A stretch of DNA of 11,156 nt from UBA9547 sp044349205 (lineage in GTDB: Bacteria > Bacteroidota > Bacteroidia > Cytophagales > UBA9547), in NCBI GenBank assembly GCA_044349205.1, contig JBIKRJ010000061.1, forward strand, positions 1-11,156, in the 5' to 3' direction. Position 1 is the first letter of the stretch; the number at the start of each line of letters is the position of its first letter. Below are positions 1 through 7,732 of this stretch, one piece after another. Both the position numbers and the translations under genes were made by a program. The notes below the pieces were generated by a model. The model made no database searches. It saw nothing but the letters and a program-made list of their open reading frames with translations, and was not told where the DNA came from.

Positions 1-1794
1 GGATACGGTATTGCTTGTGTTGCCACTGACGATGGAAGCGCCAGCAGGAATGCTCCATAAGTAACTGGTAGCGTTGTTTTCCAAGGGATAGCTATAGTCT
101 CGGATAGTATTGGCACAAACGGATATATCACCCAATACACTACCAGAAGTAGTGGGTTTGTCTATTACTGATACGATTATGGTTCGGGTAGACGCTGGAC
201 AAGTTCCGCCCAGTTGTTTTTGCATAGACCAAGTGAGGAAAGTCTTGCCTGTATTGTTCAGGCTAATGATAGGATTGGTCGATTGTGAATCGCCTAGGGC
301 AAGGCTTGTGCCGTTCACTTTCCAGCTACCTTGCTCATCGAAATTAGGAGAGGAAGAGGTAAGGCTGAAGGAATTGGAAGAAAGGCAGACTTCTAATTCT
401 TGGTTTTCAGAGAGATTATTGCCGTTTTGTGAAATTTCGGCGGCTGTAAGATCTGAAAGTTTTTGGATGCTTTGGTCAATGTAGTTGCTGGGGTCGGTGC
501 AAGTGCCGTTGGTTACCGTCCAGCGGAAAGTGACTTGGGAGCCGTTTACCAGTCCACTTACAGAGGCCGAGGGATTGGCTTCCTCACTTGAAGAAATATT
601 CCCGTTTTCAGTTGAGTTTATCTTTGTCCAAGTACCCATACCAATGGTGGGAGTTTTGGCTGAAAGGTTGGTAGGGTTGGCACAAGTTTGTATGATACTA
701 TTCCCTGTAAGAGCCGCAATGCTGGGTTTGGCATCTACATAAATGGTCATGGTGTCTTTGCTATCTTGACATACACCGTTGCCAATACTCCACTCCAATA
801 CATGAATTCCTTTTGTTGTATTTGCAATACTGGTGTTGGGTTTTGTGGCATCTGCAAAAGTAAGGCCAATGGCCGACCATTTGCCCGTTTCACCTTTAGA
901 GGCATTGGCAGGATTGGCATTCAAATTCAGCGTACTGTTTTCGCATAGGGTTTGATTTGTACCAGCATTGGCAATGGTTGGGTTGGTAAAACGAGTAATG
1001 GTGACATCGGCAAAAACAGGAGGGCATTGGCCATTTGTTACTTCCCACCGATAGGTGTTAGCTCCTTCGGCTATGTCTTTGACCACCGTATTGGGAGAGG
1101 AAATATTTACAAATGTTCCGCTTCCACTTAACAAAGACCACTTGCCAACTGCTGAAGCGGGGACTGGGGCGGAGCCTTCAAGCGTAAATTGGTCGGCACA
1201 AATGGACTTGCCAGTGCCAGCCGATGGAGTTTGAGGATTGTTGTCCACTTGCACACTTGCCGCAACCGAAATGGGCGTATCATTGGCGCCAGTTGCCAAA
1301 CAGGCAGAATTGGCGGTCATTTGTACCTGAACAGAAATAGGTGCTGAAGCATTGATAATGTACTTGTTGTTGGTAGAGGGTGCTTGTAAAATAACAGTGG
1401 GTGTTTTGGCATCGAAAAAGGTAAATGTGCGCGTTGCGGTATTGCCACCGTTGGCGTTGGCAGTAAAAACCACCTGACTTCCTTTGCACACCTGCGATTT
1501 ATCAACTGAAAGAGAGATACTTGGACTTTCGTCTGCAGTTCGAGTCACAGTGACGACAGCTGATTTTGCCACAGGGCAAACACCATTTGAGACCTCCATT
1601 TGGAAAGTGCCACTTTCGCCAGGATTTAAGCCGCTTAAGTTGCTGTTGTAGCTGTCTGGCTTGTCGATAGTTCCTTTGCCACTTAGTTTTTTCCACGTAA
1701 CAGTACCAAATACGGGCTGTATGCCGGGCAATGTTTGGGTACTGCTGCAATTTTCTATAATGGTTGAAGACACATTGGCACTAGGGTTAGGGTC
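1..1794 (-). repeat. Tandem PKD/Ig-like modules with paired cysteines
   Basis: From residue 1400 to the window edge the giant protein is a run of modules of roughly 85-100 residues. Several close with an [ST]NGxC strand: NGVC at C1472, NGQC at C1656, NGVC at C1741, NGTC at C1831. Most have a [KT]W-type strand before it. The cysteines fall in pairs: 1415/1472, 1502/1564, 1598/1656, 1683/1741, 1770/1831, 1869/1931, then C1959, whose partner would lie beyond the window. No other cysteine occurs in this stretch. The pattern fits one disulfide per beta-sandwich, as expected for an extracellular stalk. The array continues past base 1. Confidence 0.75.
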
Positions 1795-4700
1795 TATTCT
1801 AATGATGTAGTTGGTGGCAACACCATTGCATCCATTCGCTGTGGGGACAATTTGATAGGTAACTGTTCCTTGTGTTGCGCCTGAATTTGTGATGGTTTGC
1901 GTTGGAATATTCCCCGAACCACTTGCGCTAAATCCAGTGATAGTGCCAGCACTTGCCGAACTTGTCCACGCAAAAGTACTGGTGATGTCGCTTGTCAAGG
2001 GTACTCCAGTAGAAGCATTGCCCGAGCAAATTGTTTGGGAAAGGCTGCTGTTGGTAATGATTGGCCTTGGATTTTCGACTACTGTAGCACTTGTGGAAGT
2101 ACTGTTGCAGTTGGTCGAGGTAAGTGTGACTTTCACTGTCCAACTGCCTTTGGTAGCATTGCTGAATGTATTGCTAGTAGTGGAAGCGCCTTGACTTGCT
2201 CCATCTTTAAACCATTCGTAATTGGCACCCGAAACTTGGGAAGCTGTAAGCGTGACGCCTGATGCATTTTGGCAATAAGTTAAACCGCTACCCGATGTGG
2301 TAATGTTAGCGGCAGGAGGTGTGTTTATTTGCACATTCATTTTTCCTGAGGCATACTTGGACTTACAGCCCGATGCACTGGTAACTTGTAGATAATAGGT
2401 ACCGCTATTGCTCACTACCGTATTGCTTAGCTCAGAGGAAAGAGTATCGGTGTAAAACTTTTTTGTGCCCGTTGCTGTGCTCAGCGTAGAAAGATCTAAA
2501 GTGCCGCCGCACTGCGAAACACTTGAAGTTAAATTGGTGTTTGGAAGTGGGTTTATCGTGACAGTCAGTTTACTTCTGTTGCTTTCACATCCACTAACGG
2601 TTTGGCTTACAAAATAATCGGTACTGCCTACAGTTGCAGTGTTGGGTGTAGGAGTGGGTATGCTTGAAGTGGTTAGATTGTCGGCATACCATTTTAGACT
2701 CGTGCCAGTTGCGGTTAAAGCAGTTGCAGTCGCATCTTTACAATAACTAACTGCCTGAACAGTAGGAGGATTTGCTTGACTATTAAATGAAACAACAACA
2801 GCTTGGATAGTTGATTTGCAGATTCCAGAAGAGGATTGGAGGTAATAAGAGCCATTCGTACTCACTATCGAACTTCCCAGTAAAGTAGTAGCAAGGGCAT
2901 CGCTATAATACTTCATAGTACCTGCCGAGAGATTGGAATAGGTGTTGGCTAAATCGACTGAACCACCACATTGGGCTGAGGGATTGGTAATGGTGAAAGT
3001 TGGATTGGCTGTTACGCTCAAAGCAAAGGGATCGCTGGCGGTGGAAGGACATGAGCCATTTTTGGCAACAAGGGTGTAGGAACCCCCATCGGCAATTACT
3101 GCATTTGGTTTAGAATAAGAAGAAGTGCTGCCCGAAAGAGTAGTGGCCCCTACTTTCCAATCCCAATTTGTGACCACATCGGCGGCATTGCCTTTGTTGG
3201 CTGAAAGTGCAATAGAATTGGTTTCGCAGTAGGTAGAAGTGCCTGAAATACTGGGTTTTGAAGGGGTGGGCGTGATTGAAACAGTAAATGATTGTTCTAT
3301 GTAGCAAGCACTTGTATTTATGTCGCTTGCAAGTCCAACAAGCCGAAGTTTGTACTTTCCATTTTGACTAAGTGAGCTCAAAGTCACTTTATTACCACTT
3401 ACAGTTCCGCTGTTTCCAGCACCTGTGTAGGCTGTGTAACCGCTTCCGCCATCGTAATACCATTGGTACGCAAGCCCGTTTGTGAGGGTGTTCGTTTCGA
3501 TTTTCCCTGTGGTGGGAGAACAACCCGATAGCACAGAGTTGGTTGCATTTAAACTGATGACATCGGTTGGTTTGGTACAAGCAGGAACACATGAAGGGTC
3601 TTTCAAAACTTTTACGCTATCGTTCAATACGCACTGTGGGTTGGTTGCATTGGTAGCTGTAACAGTGTACACTACATCATCTGTTGAAGAAACATTCACG
3701 TTTCCTGTGCTTTTCGATGAAGTATTGGTTTGATTGTTGATTGTAGGATTCCAAGCGAAATTGTAGGCATTTGGTGGTGTATAAGGGCATGTGACTGTGT
3801 AAGTTCCTACAGTATAAGGTTGGTCGCCTTTTGCTGAACCGGCAGGAACATTGTATGTTTTTACCAATGTGTTGGCATCATCGTAAATATTTACTCTGTA
3901 AGAATAAAGTTGTGAAGCACCTGGAGTATTCGTGACGGCCATTTTAATGGTCATACTTTCGCCAGTGGCCAAATAGTAGTAACCTTCGAATACTTGTGCA
4001 TCGGAGTATTGGTCATATACACTAGGTTTTGGATAGAAATTTGTCCACTTTTCAAGTGAGCTTGCTCCAGAAGAGGTGGTGACACCTATGTTCATCCAGT
4101 TTTCCCATTGGAAAAATATAGGTACGAAAGCTTCAACTTTCCATCGACAAGGCGCTGGAAGTTTGACGATATCGGCTTGTAAATTTGCTTTACAAGCAGC
4201 AGTAGAGGTAATTTGAGCTTTAACATATTCGTTTATTAGCGTTGTAAAACCCACAATCACGTTGGTATATGCTTTGCAAGTACCATTGGCCAAATCTTCG
4301 ATTATGATATTGTATGCGCCATCTCGCACATTTTTGATAGAAGCGGTAGAGCCAGTTGAATTAAATGAACCAGAGAAATTTCCGGTAGGAGTGGTACCCG
4401 TGTAACTTACTTTATAGTTGGAAGGTGGATTGGTAATAGCAAGGTTGATTTGCCCCTTGGCCATTCCTTTGCATGGTGTGTTGACAGAAGTAGCACTTAC
4501 TACGGTAGAACAAGAAGAACATTGGTTGACTTTTATTTGAACGCCTAAAATGTTTCGACTATCCAAGCAACCACTAGTAGAGGAGTTGGTGTTCACTTGG
4601 TAGCAACCGTCGGCATTGCATATCTCGGCGGCATATACAAAAGTGCCAGTAGTGGTAGGTGTAATGGTAACCGATTGTGTAGTGGCAATTTGATTGGCAG

Positions 4701-5991
4701 GAGACACTGAACCTTTGTACCATTTGAATGTAGTAGCAGTGCCACCTCCTCCGTCAACTACCAAATTGAGTGTGACAGAGTTGCCTAAACAAAAATTGTT
4801 TGAGCCATTCAGTATTTCAAAATGACCATAGGGTATGGTTTTGCCAGTACATTTAAGGGTGCCGATTGGGGAACCCTCGACTGTTTGAGGATATTCTGCT
4901 GGAAGAGACAATATAATTTGATCAACTACTGGACCTAATTGTTGGAATGGTATTGTGCCACTTGTAGAGCCCGCAATTTTTTCAAATGCTTTTTGAACAT
5001 TAGGTGTTACCTGAGAGGCAAAATTGATTTCAGGATAAATTTTATTAATAATGGTAAGATAAGTGGTAATATCCGACCATTTGATGGCTACATTGTAATA
5101 ACTATCGAAAGTGCTACCAGTAGGATATTGACAATAGCTTGTCATCTGTTCAAGAACAGAAATCCATTTGGCCACATCTTCGCCATATCCGGCTGTTGTG
5201 GCAGGAAAACCCGTCCAACAAGCGTTGTTGTCTTGGCTCCTGTTGAAAAATCCTGAAGCTCCAGCAAAGGCATTGATGCCACCATTGTAGCCCGCCGCAG
5301 ATGATTTTTCGTAAGCGAGAGGGTCTTTTGTACAATCTATACTTTCGTATAGTTTCCAACCTTTAAAATAATTATATACATAAGGAGTGTAAACGTCAAA
5401 GTATGATTTAACCAGTGAACTAGTTTCCATGTTATCTCTTCCTTCCATGAGAGCTTTATAGGAACTGATTGGAAATCGCCCAAATGGGTAATTTTGGTTT
5501 AATTGGCCATAAGCTGAACCTGGCCCTTCTATTTGGTAACAACCAGTATGGTTCATAATAACAAGGGCATTTGCCTGATTTGCAGATACTTTGTAGGGTG
5601 CATCCCAAGTGTTATTATCTACACATCCCAATTCACTTTCTTGTACCAAGGTGGCCATCCAATAGCCAATTTTGGGATAGTTTACCCTTTTAATAATGTT
5701 GCGGTGGTAGTTCCATGCATGTGCTATGGCAATGGCCCAAGTAGGACGATTGGAAGGGATGAACGCAGGACGTTTTTCAATCCCATTTCTTAAAATAGTG
5801 CCTTGACCAAGCCATATTCCAGGAGCTTTGGTGGGATCGGTGGGAATTTCGGTTTTAATGAATGTGAGCGTATCAAATTCACCCCTTTTTGGTAATGAAG
5901 GGCAATTATTTTGGGCTTGAACAGAAATTGATGTTATAGAGAGTATCGCAGATAGTCTAACAATAAATTTTCGGCTTTTTTGGAGTTTCAT
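1..5991 (-). CDS. Giant secreted multi-module protein with lysozyme/lytic-transglycosylase-like N-terminus (3' end outside window)
   Basis: Reading in frame from the ATG at 5991 to base 1 gives 1997 codons with no stop; I checked every triplet. Residues 1-26 form a signal peptide (basic start, hydrophobic core, cleavage near SVQA-Q). Residues about 60-290 resemble an SLT/lysozyme-fold domain: QESELG (E118), GCYQIEG (150-156) and AAGYNGG (232-238) match the usual catalytic-Glu, GxxQ and AYNxG motifs in order. An Ig-like module follows (about 389-465), then a SprB-like segment (about 491-590), an aromatic-rich segment (615-730), several Ig-like and CHU_C-associated modules (about 800-1390), and PKD-like modules (1400-1997). 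The protein is Ser/Thr/Asn/Gly-rich. The start is supported by the signal peptide and by an in-frame TAA roughly 60 bases upstream. The role is inferred: an exported, surface-held glycan-cleaving or adhesive protein. Such proteins usually end in a type IX sorting or gliding-motility C-terminal domain, which is not visible here. The gene lies 128 bases downstream of cysS on the same strand. Confidence 0.93.
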   Translation of the reverse strand, partial: MKLQKSRKFIVRLSAILSITSISVQAQNNCPSLPKRGEFDTLTFIKTEIPTDPTKAPGIWLGQGTILRNGIEKRPAFIPSNRPTWAIAIAHAWNYHRNIIKRVNYPKIGYWMATLVQESELGCVDNNTWDAPYKVSANQANALVIMNHTGCYQIEGPGSAYGQLNQNYPFGRFPISSYKALMEGRDNMETSSLVKSYFDVYTPYVYNYFKGWKLYESIDCTKDPLAYEKSSAAGYNGGINAFAGASGFFNRSQDNNACWTGFPATTAGYGEDVAKWISVLEQMTSYCQYPTGSTFDSYYNVAIKWSDITTYLTIINKIYPEINFASQVTPNVQKAFEKIAGSTSGTIPFQQLGPVVDQIILSLPAEYPQTVEGSPIGTLKCTGKTIPYGHFEILNGSNNFCLGNSVTLNLVVDGGGGTATTFKWYKGSVSPANQIATTQSVTITPTTTGTFVYAAEICNADGCYQVNTNSSTSGCLDSRNILGVQIKVNQCSSCSTVVSATSVNTPCKGMAKGQINLAITNPPSNYKVSYTGTTPTGNFSGSFNSTGSTASIKNVRDGAYNIIIEDLANGTCKAYTNVIVGFTTLINEYVKAQITSTAACKANLQADIVKLPAPCRWKVEAFVPIFFQWENWMNIGVTTSSGASSLEKWTNFYPKPSVYDQYSDAQVFEGYYYLATGESMTIKMAVTNTPGASQLYSYRVNIYDDANTLVKTYNVPAGSAKGDQPYTVGTYTVTCPYTPPNAYNFAWNPTINNQTNTSSKSTGNVNVSSTDDVVYTVTATNATNPQCVLNDSVKVLKDPSCVPACTKPTDVISLNATNSVLSGCSPTTGKIETNTLTNGLAYQWYYDGGSGYTAYTGAGNSGTVSGNKVTLSSLSQNGKYKLRLVGLASDINTSACYIEQSFTVSITPTPSKPSISGTSTYCETNSIALSANKGNAADVVTNWDWKVGATTLSGSTSSYSKPNAVIADGGSYTLVAKNGSCPSTASDPFALSVTANPTFTITNPSAQCGGSVDLANTYSNLSAGTMKYYSDALATTLLGSSIVSTNGSYYLQSSSGICKSTIQAVVVSFNSQANPPTVQAVSYCKDATATALTATGTSLKWYADNLTTSSIPTPTPNTATVGSTDYFVSQTVSGCESNRSKLTVTINPLPNTNLTSSVSQCGGTLDLSTLSTATGTKKFYTDTLSSELSNTVVSNSGTYYLQVTSASGCKSKYASGKMNVQINTPPAANITTSGSGLTYCQNASGVTLTASQVSGANYEWFKDGASQGASTTSNTFSNATKGSWTVKVTLTSTNCNSTSTSATVVENPRPIITNSSLSQTICSGNASTGVPLTSDITSTFAWTSSASAGTITGFSASGSGNIPTQTITNSGATQGTVTYQIVPTANGCNGVATNYIIRIDPNPSANVSSTIIENCSSTQTLPGIQPVFGTVTWKKLSGKGTIDKPDSYNSNLSGLNPGESGTFQMEVSNGVCPVAKSAVVTVTRTADESPSISLSVDKSQVCKGSQVVFTANANGGNTATRTFTFFDAKTPTVILQAPSTNNKYIINASAPISVQVQMTANSACLATGANDTPISVAASVQVDNNPQTPSAGTGKSICADQFTLEGSAPVPASAVGKWSLLSGSGTFVNISSPNTVVKDIAEGANTYRWEVTNGQCPPVFADVTITRFTNPTIANAGTNQTLCENSTLNLNANPANASKGETGKWSAIGLTFADATKPNTSIANTTKGIHVLEWSIGNGVCQDSKDTMTIYVDAKPSIAALTGNSIIQTCANPTNLSAKTPTIGMGTWTKINSTENGNISSSEEANPSASVSGLVNGSQVTFRWTVTNGTCTDPSNYIDQSIQKLSDLTAAEISQNGNNLSENQELEVCLSSNSFSLTSSSPNFDEQGSWKVNGTSLALGDSQSTNPIISLNNTGKTFLTWSMQKQLGGTCPASTRTIIVSVIDKPTTSGSVLGDISVCANTIRDYSYPLENNATSYLWSIPAGASIVSGNTSNTVS
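2359..2973 (-). repeat. Duplicated QCGG-module cassette within the giant protein
   Basis: Two related segments of about 50 residues occur at residues 1007-1060 and 1160-1211. Both start QCGG followed by a D-L pair, carry a K-[YF]-Y-[ST]-D core, then an [ST]NSGTYYLQ or STNGSYYLQ strand, and close with C-K-S. Their cysteines are at 1008/1058 and 1161/1209. Between them lies a different module (about 1070-1150) with SYCKDATATALTA, LKWYADN, DYFVSQTVSGCES and LTVTINPLP, which matches the Ig-like module that accompanies CHU_C-type proteins. After the second copy a related TYCQNASGVTLTA module starts. The arrangement A-B-A-B suggests duplication of a two-module cassette. The DNA copies have diverged, so the event is old. 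Confidence 0.75.
3802..4149 (-). other. Unrecognised aromatic-rich segment in the giant protein
   Basis: This is residues 615-730. It starts with CRWKVEAFVP and is rich in Trp, Tyr and Phe (FFQWENWMN, EKWTNFYPKP, YDQYSD, EGYYYL). It ends in beta-strand-like text (SMTIKMAVTN, YSYRVNIYDD). It sits between a SprB-like segment and the first of the later Ig-like modules and lacks their paired-cysteine pattern. Exposed aromatic residues are common in carbohydrate-binding beta-sandwich modules, so a binding role is possible, but I do not recognise the family. Confidence 0.4.
5122..5814 (-). other. Lysozyme / lytic transglycosylase-like domain of the giant protein
   Basis: This covers residues about 60-290. 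The candidate catalytic Glu is E118 in VQESELG, preceded by a helix-like WMATL segment. GCYQIEG (150-156) and SAYGQLNQ (159-166) occupy the place of the GxxQI motif, and AAGYNGG (232-238) that of the AYNxG motif. In the transglycosylase family 1 fold these line the sugar-binding cleft and the Glu protonates the glycosidic bond between MurNAc and GlcNAc. Motif order and spacing fit the family, but the exact sequences are divergent. The domain contains cysteines (C123, C151, C225 and others), unusual for cytoplasm-facing enzymes and compatible with an exported one. It could instead be an inactive carbohydrate-binding version. Confidence 0.6.
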
Positions 5992-6044
5992 CACAAATAA
6001 ACATGGTTGTAATTTTATTTGTTTAGTTAGACTTTGTTAAATTG

Positions 6045-6071
6045 TAAAGTTAAAAGATATTATTGTACAAA
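6045..6071 (-). promoter_or_regulatory. Weak candidate promoter for the giant protein gene
   Basis: On the minus strand TTTG (6071-6068) is followed after 15 bases by TAACTTTA (6052-6045), one mismatch from the Bacteroidota -7 element TAnnTTTG. The spacing is slightly short of the usual 17-23. The leader to the ATG at 5991 would be about 45 bases. The rest of 5992-6119 holds no gene and no convincing terminator for cysS, so read-through from cysS is possible. Confidence 0.25.
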
Positions 6072-6119
6072 TTCATCGGTTTTGGTTTAATACGACTCTA
6101 ATCGAAAAGGTGAACTTTA

Positions 6120-7598
6120 CTATTCCTCATAAGCCCAGCTTACGCTAGTCTTCATATCTTTTATCGCCAATTTTTGTTCTTTGAACCAGGCGCGTATTTG
6201 ATCTACTTTCGCATATTGCTTTTCTGCTTTGTATTCTTTGTAAAGTTCGAGAAGCGCTTCGGTCAAGGCGACTTTGTCGGATGGATTTTCATCTACCAAA
6301 CCCAAAATTTCTTCGACAAACAAGCAATAGGTATCTTTCAAACGATTGAAAGTACTTTCATCCAATTCGCCTACTTGTGCAGGATTAAGTTGGTATGCAT
6401 TTATTTTTCTTAATAGATTGAATAAGTGCGAAATAGTCACCGCCGTATTGAAGTCGTCGTTCATGCCTGCATAGCAGCCATCGCATGCTTCTTGAATATT
6501 TTTGATGGCTTCGGCGTTGGTGTCGGACTGCGAAAAGTATGAAAGTTGTTTCAGTATTCTAAGTCCATTCATGATGCGATTGTAGGCTTTTCCTGCTGCT
6601 TTAAGGGCTTCATTCGAAAAGTCGACTGTGCTGCGGTATTGGGCTTGAAGAATAAAAAAGCGCACCGTCATGGGCGAATAAGCTTTTTCCAATACTTCAT
6701 GGTTGCCCGAAAAAATTTCTTTTAACGTAATAAAATTACCCAACGATTTGCCCATTTTTTGGCCGTTCACGGTAACCATGTTGTTGTGAAGCCAATATTT
6801 GGCCAAGTCGTGACCGTAACCAGCCTTGTTTTGGGCAATTTCACCTTCGTGGTGGGGAAACATAAGATCCATTCCGCCGCCGTGTATGTCGAAATAATCG
6901 CCTAAGTATTTACGACTCATGGCCGAACATTCGATATGCCATCCGGGGAAGCCCTCTCCCCAAGGCGACGACCAGCGCATAATATGTTCGGGAGAAGCTT
7001 TTTTCCAGAGGGCGAAGTCTAATGCGCCATGTTTTTCGTCTTGACCGTCGAGTTTTCGCGAATTTGAAATCATCTCGTCCAATACACGCCCCGACAGTTT
7101 GCCATAGTCGCCCGATTTGCCATATTTTTCTACATCAAAATACACCGAGCCATTGCTCTCGTAGGCAAATCCATTGTCTATTATTTTTTTTATAAGTTCT
7201 TGCTGTTCAATAATATGACCAGTGGCAAGGGGCTCTATGCTTGGAGAAAGTACATTCAACATTTGCATGTCTTCTCGATAGCTGTTCAGGTAGTTTTGGG
7301 CAACCTCCATAGGTTCTAGCCGTTCGAGTCTAGCCCTTTTTTCTATTTTATCTTCGCCTACATCGGCATCGTTTTCCAAATGTCCCACGTCGGTTACATT
7401 TCGAACGTACCGCACTTTGTAGCCCAAGTGTTTCAGATAACGAAAAATCACGTCAAACGTAACAGCAGCCCTGCCATGTCCCAAATGGCCATGTCCGTAC
7501 ACGGTAGGCCCACATACATACATCCCCACAAATGGCGGATTGACAGGTTCGAATTTTTCCTTTTTACGACTTAATGTGTTGTAAACTTGCAATTCCAT
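6120..7598 (-). CDS. cysS: Cysteinyl-tRNA synthetase
   Basis: This cytoplasmic class I aminoacyl-tRNA synthetase charges tRNA-Cys with cysteine using ATP. The 492-residue product has CGPTVY at 29-34 and the HIGH-type signature HLGH at 38-41. C29, C224 (WHIECSAMS), H249 and E253 (HHEGE) match the zinc ligands known from the Escherichia coli enzyme, where the zinc selects cysteine. The KMSKS loop is present as KMGKS (281-285), an accepted variant. The C-terminal part is helical and fits the anticodon-binding region. The ATG at 7598 is chosen because MELQVYNTLSRK is the normal family N-terminus. An upstream in-frame ATG at 7634 would add twelve residues not found in the family and would overlap the candidate promoter. 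The gene is divergent from lpxB and upstream of the giant protein gene. Nothing appears damaged. Confidence 0.97.
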   Translation of the reverse strand: MELQVYNTLSRKKEKFEPVNPPFVGMYVCGPTVYGHGHLGHGRAAVTFDVIFRYLKHLGYKVRYVRNVTDVGHLENDADVGEDKIEKRARLERLEPMEVAQNYLNSYREDMQMLNVLSPSIEPLATGHIIEQQELIKKIIDNGFAYESNGSVYFDVEKYGKSGDYGKLSGRVLDEMISNSRKLDGQDEKHGALDFALWKKASPEHIMRWSSPWGEGFPGWHIECSAMSRKYLGDYFDIHGGGMDLMFPHHEGEIAQNKAGYGHDLAKYWLHNNMVTVNGQKMGKSLGNFITLKEIFSGNHEVLEKAYSPMTVRFFILQAQYRSTVDFSNEALKAAGKAYNRIMNGLRILKQLSYFSQSDTNAEAIKNIQEACDGCYAGMNDDFNTAVTISHLFNLLRKINAYQLNPAQVGELDESTFNRLKDTYCLFVEEILGLVDENPSDKVALTEALLELYKEYKAEKQYAKVDQIRAWFKEQKLAIKDMKTSVSWAYEE

Positions 7599-7604
7599 AG
7601 AAGA

Positions 7605-7634
7605 CAAAAATAGAGGGCAAAAAGCAATTAACAA
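7605..7634 (-). promoter_or_regulatory. Candidate cysS promoter
   Basis: On the minus strand TTG (7634-7632), a 19-base spacer, then TATTTTTG (7612-7605) match the Bacteroidota promoter TTG-N17-23-TAnnTTTG exactly. The -7 element ends six bases before the cysS ATG, so transcription would begin at or just before the start codon and the message would be leaderless or nearly so. The call rests on motif match only. Confidence 0.45.
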
Positions 7635-7671
7635 TTATCCGACATTAATTAACAGCAAATGAGAAAATGAA

Positions 7672-7700
7672 TTGTAAAAAAGGTTAAACTTTTAACTTTG
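7672..7700 (+). promoter_or_regulatory. Candidate lpxB promoter
   Basis: TTG (7672-7674), an 18-base spacer and TAACTTTG (7693-7700) match the Bacteroidota consensus TTG-N17-23-TAnnTTTG exactly. The expected leader to the TTG start at 7733 is about 25-30 bases. The -33 element lies 37 bases from that of the divergent cysS promoter, so the two could share a regulator, though no operator is evident. Confidence 0.5.
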
Positions 7701-7732
7701 GACAACAAACCCAAAACTTTATACCTTAAACT

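Noticed and set aside
110..3733. Several plus-strand open frames of 60-120 codons across 110-3733.
   Set aside because: They are antisense to the continuous 1997-codon minus-strand frame, have no family motifs, and reflect the repetitive Ser/Thr/Gly/Asn codon use of the stalk read backwards.
1..5991. Possible frameshifts or a broken gene, because only short fragments appear open in other frames.
   Set aside because: Reading each triplet in the frame of the ATG at 5991 shows no stop to base 1, and module sequence stays coherent throughout.
6088..6098. TAATACGACTC, identical to the first 11 bases of the phage T7 promoter.
   Set aside because: The match stops before the rest of the promoter, no phage genes are nearby, and it is most likely chance.
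7599..7634. Upstream in-frame ATG for cysS at 7634 giving a 12-residue hydrophobic extension.
   Set aside because: The family N-terminus begins at the ATG at 7598, and the extension overlaps a consensus promoter.
7645..7652. TTAATTAA palindrome in the cysS-lpxB gap.
   Set aside because: An eight-base AT palindrome is expected by chance in AT-rich intergenic DNA and does not align with either promoter's elements.
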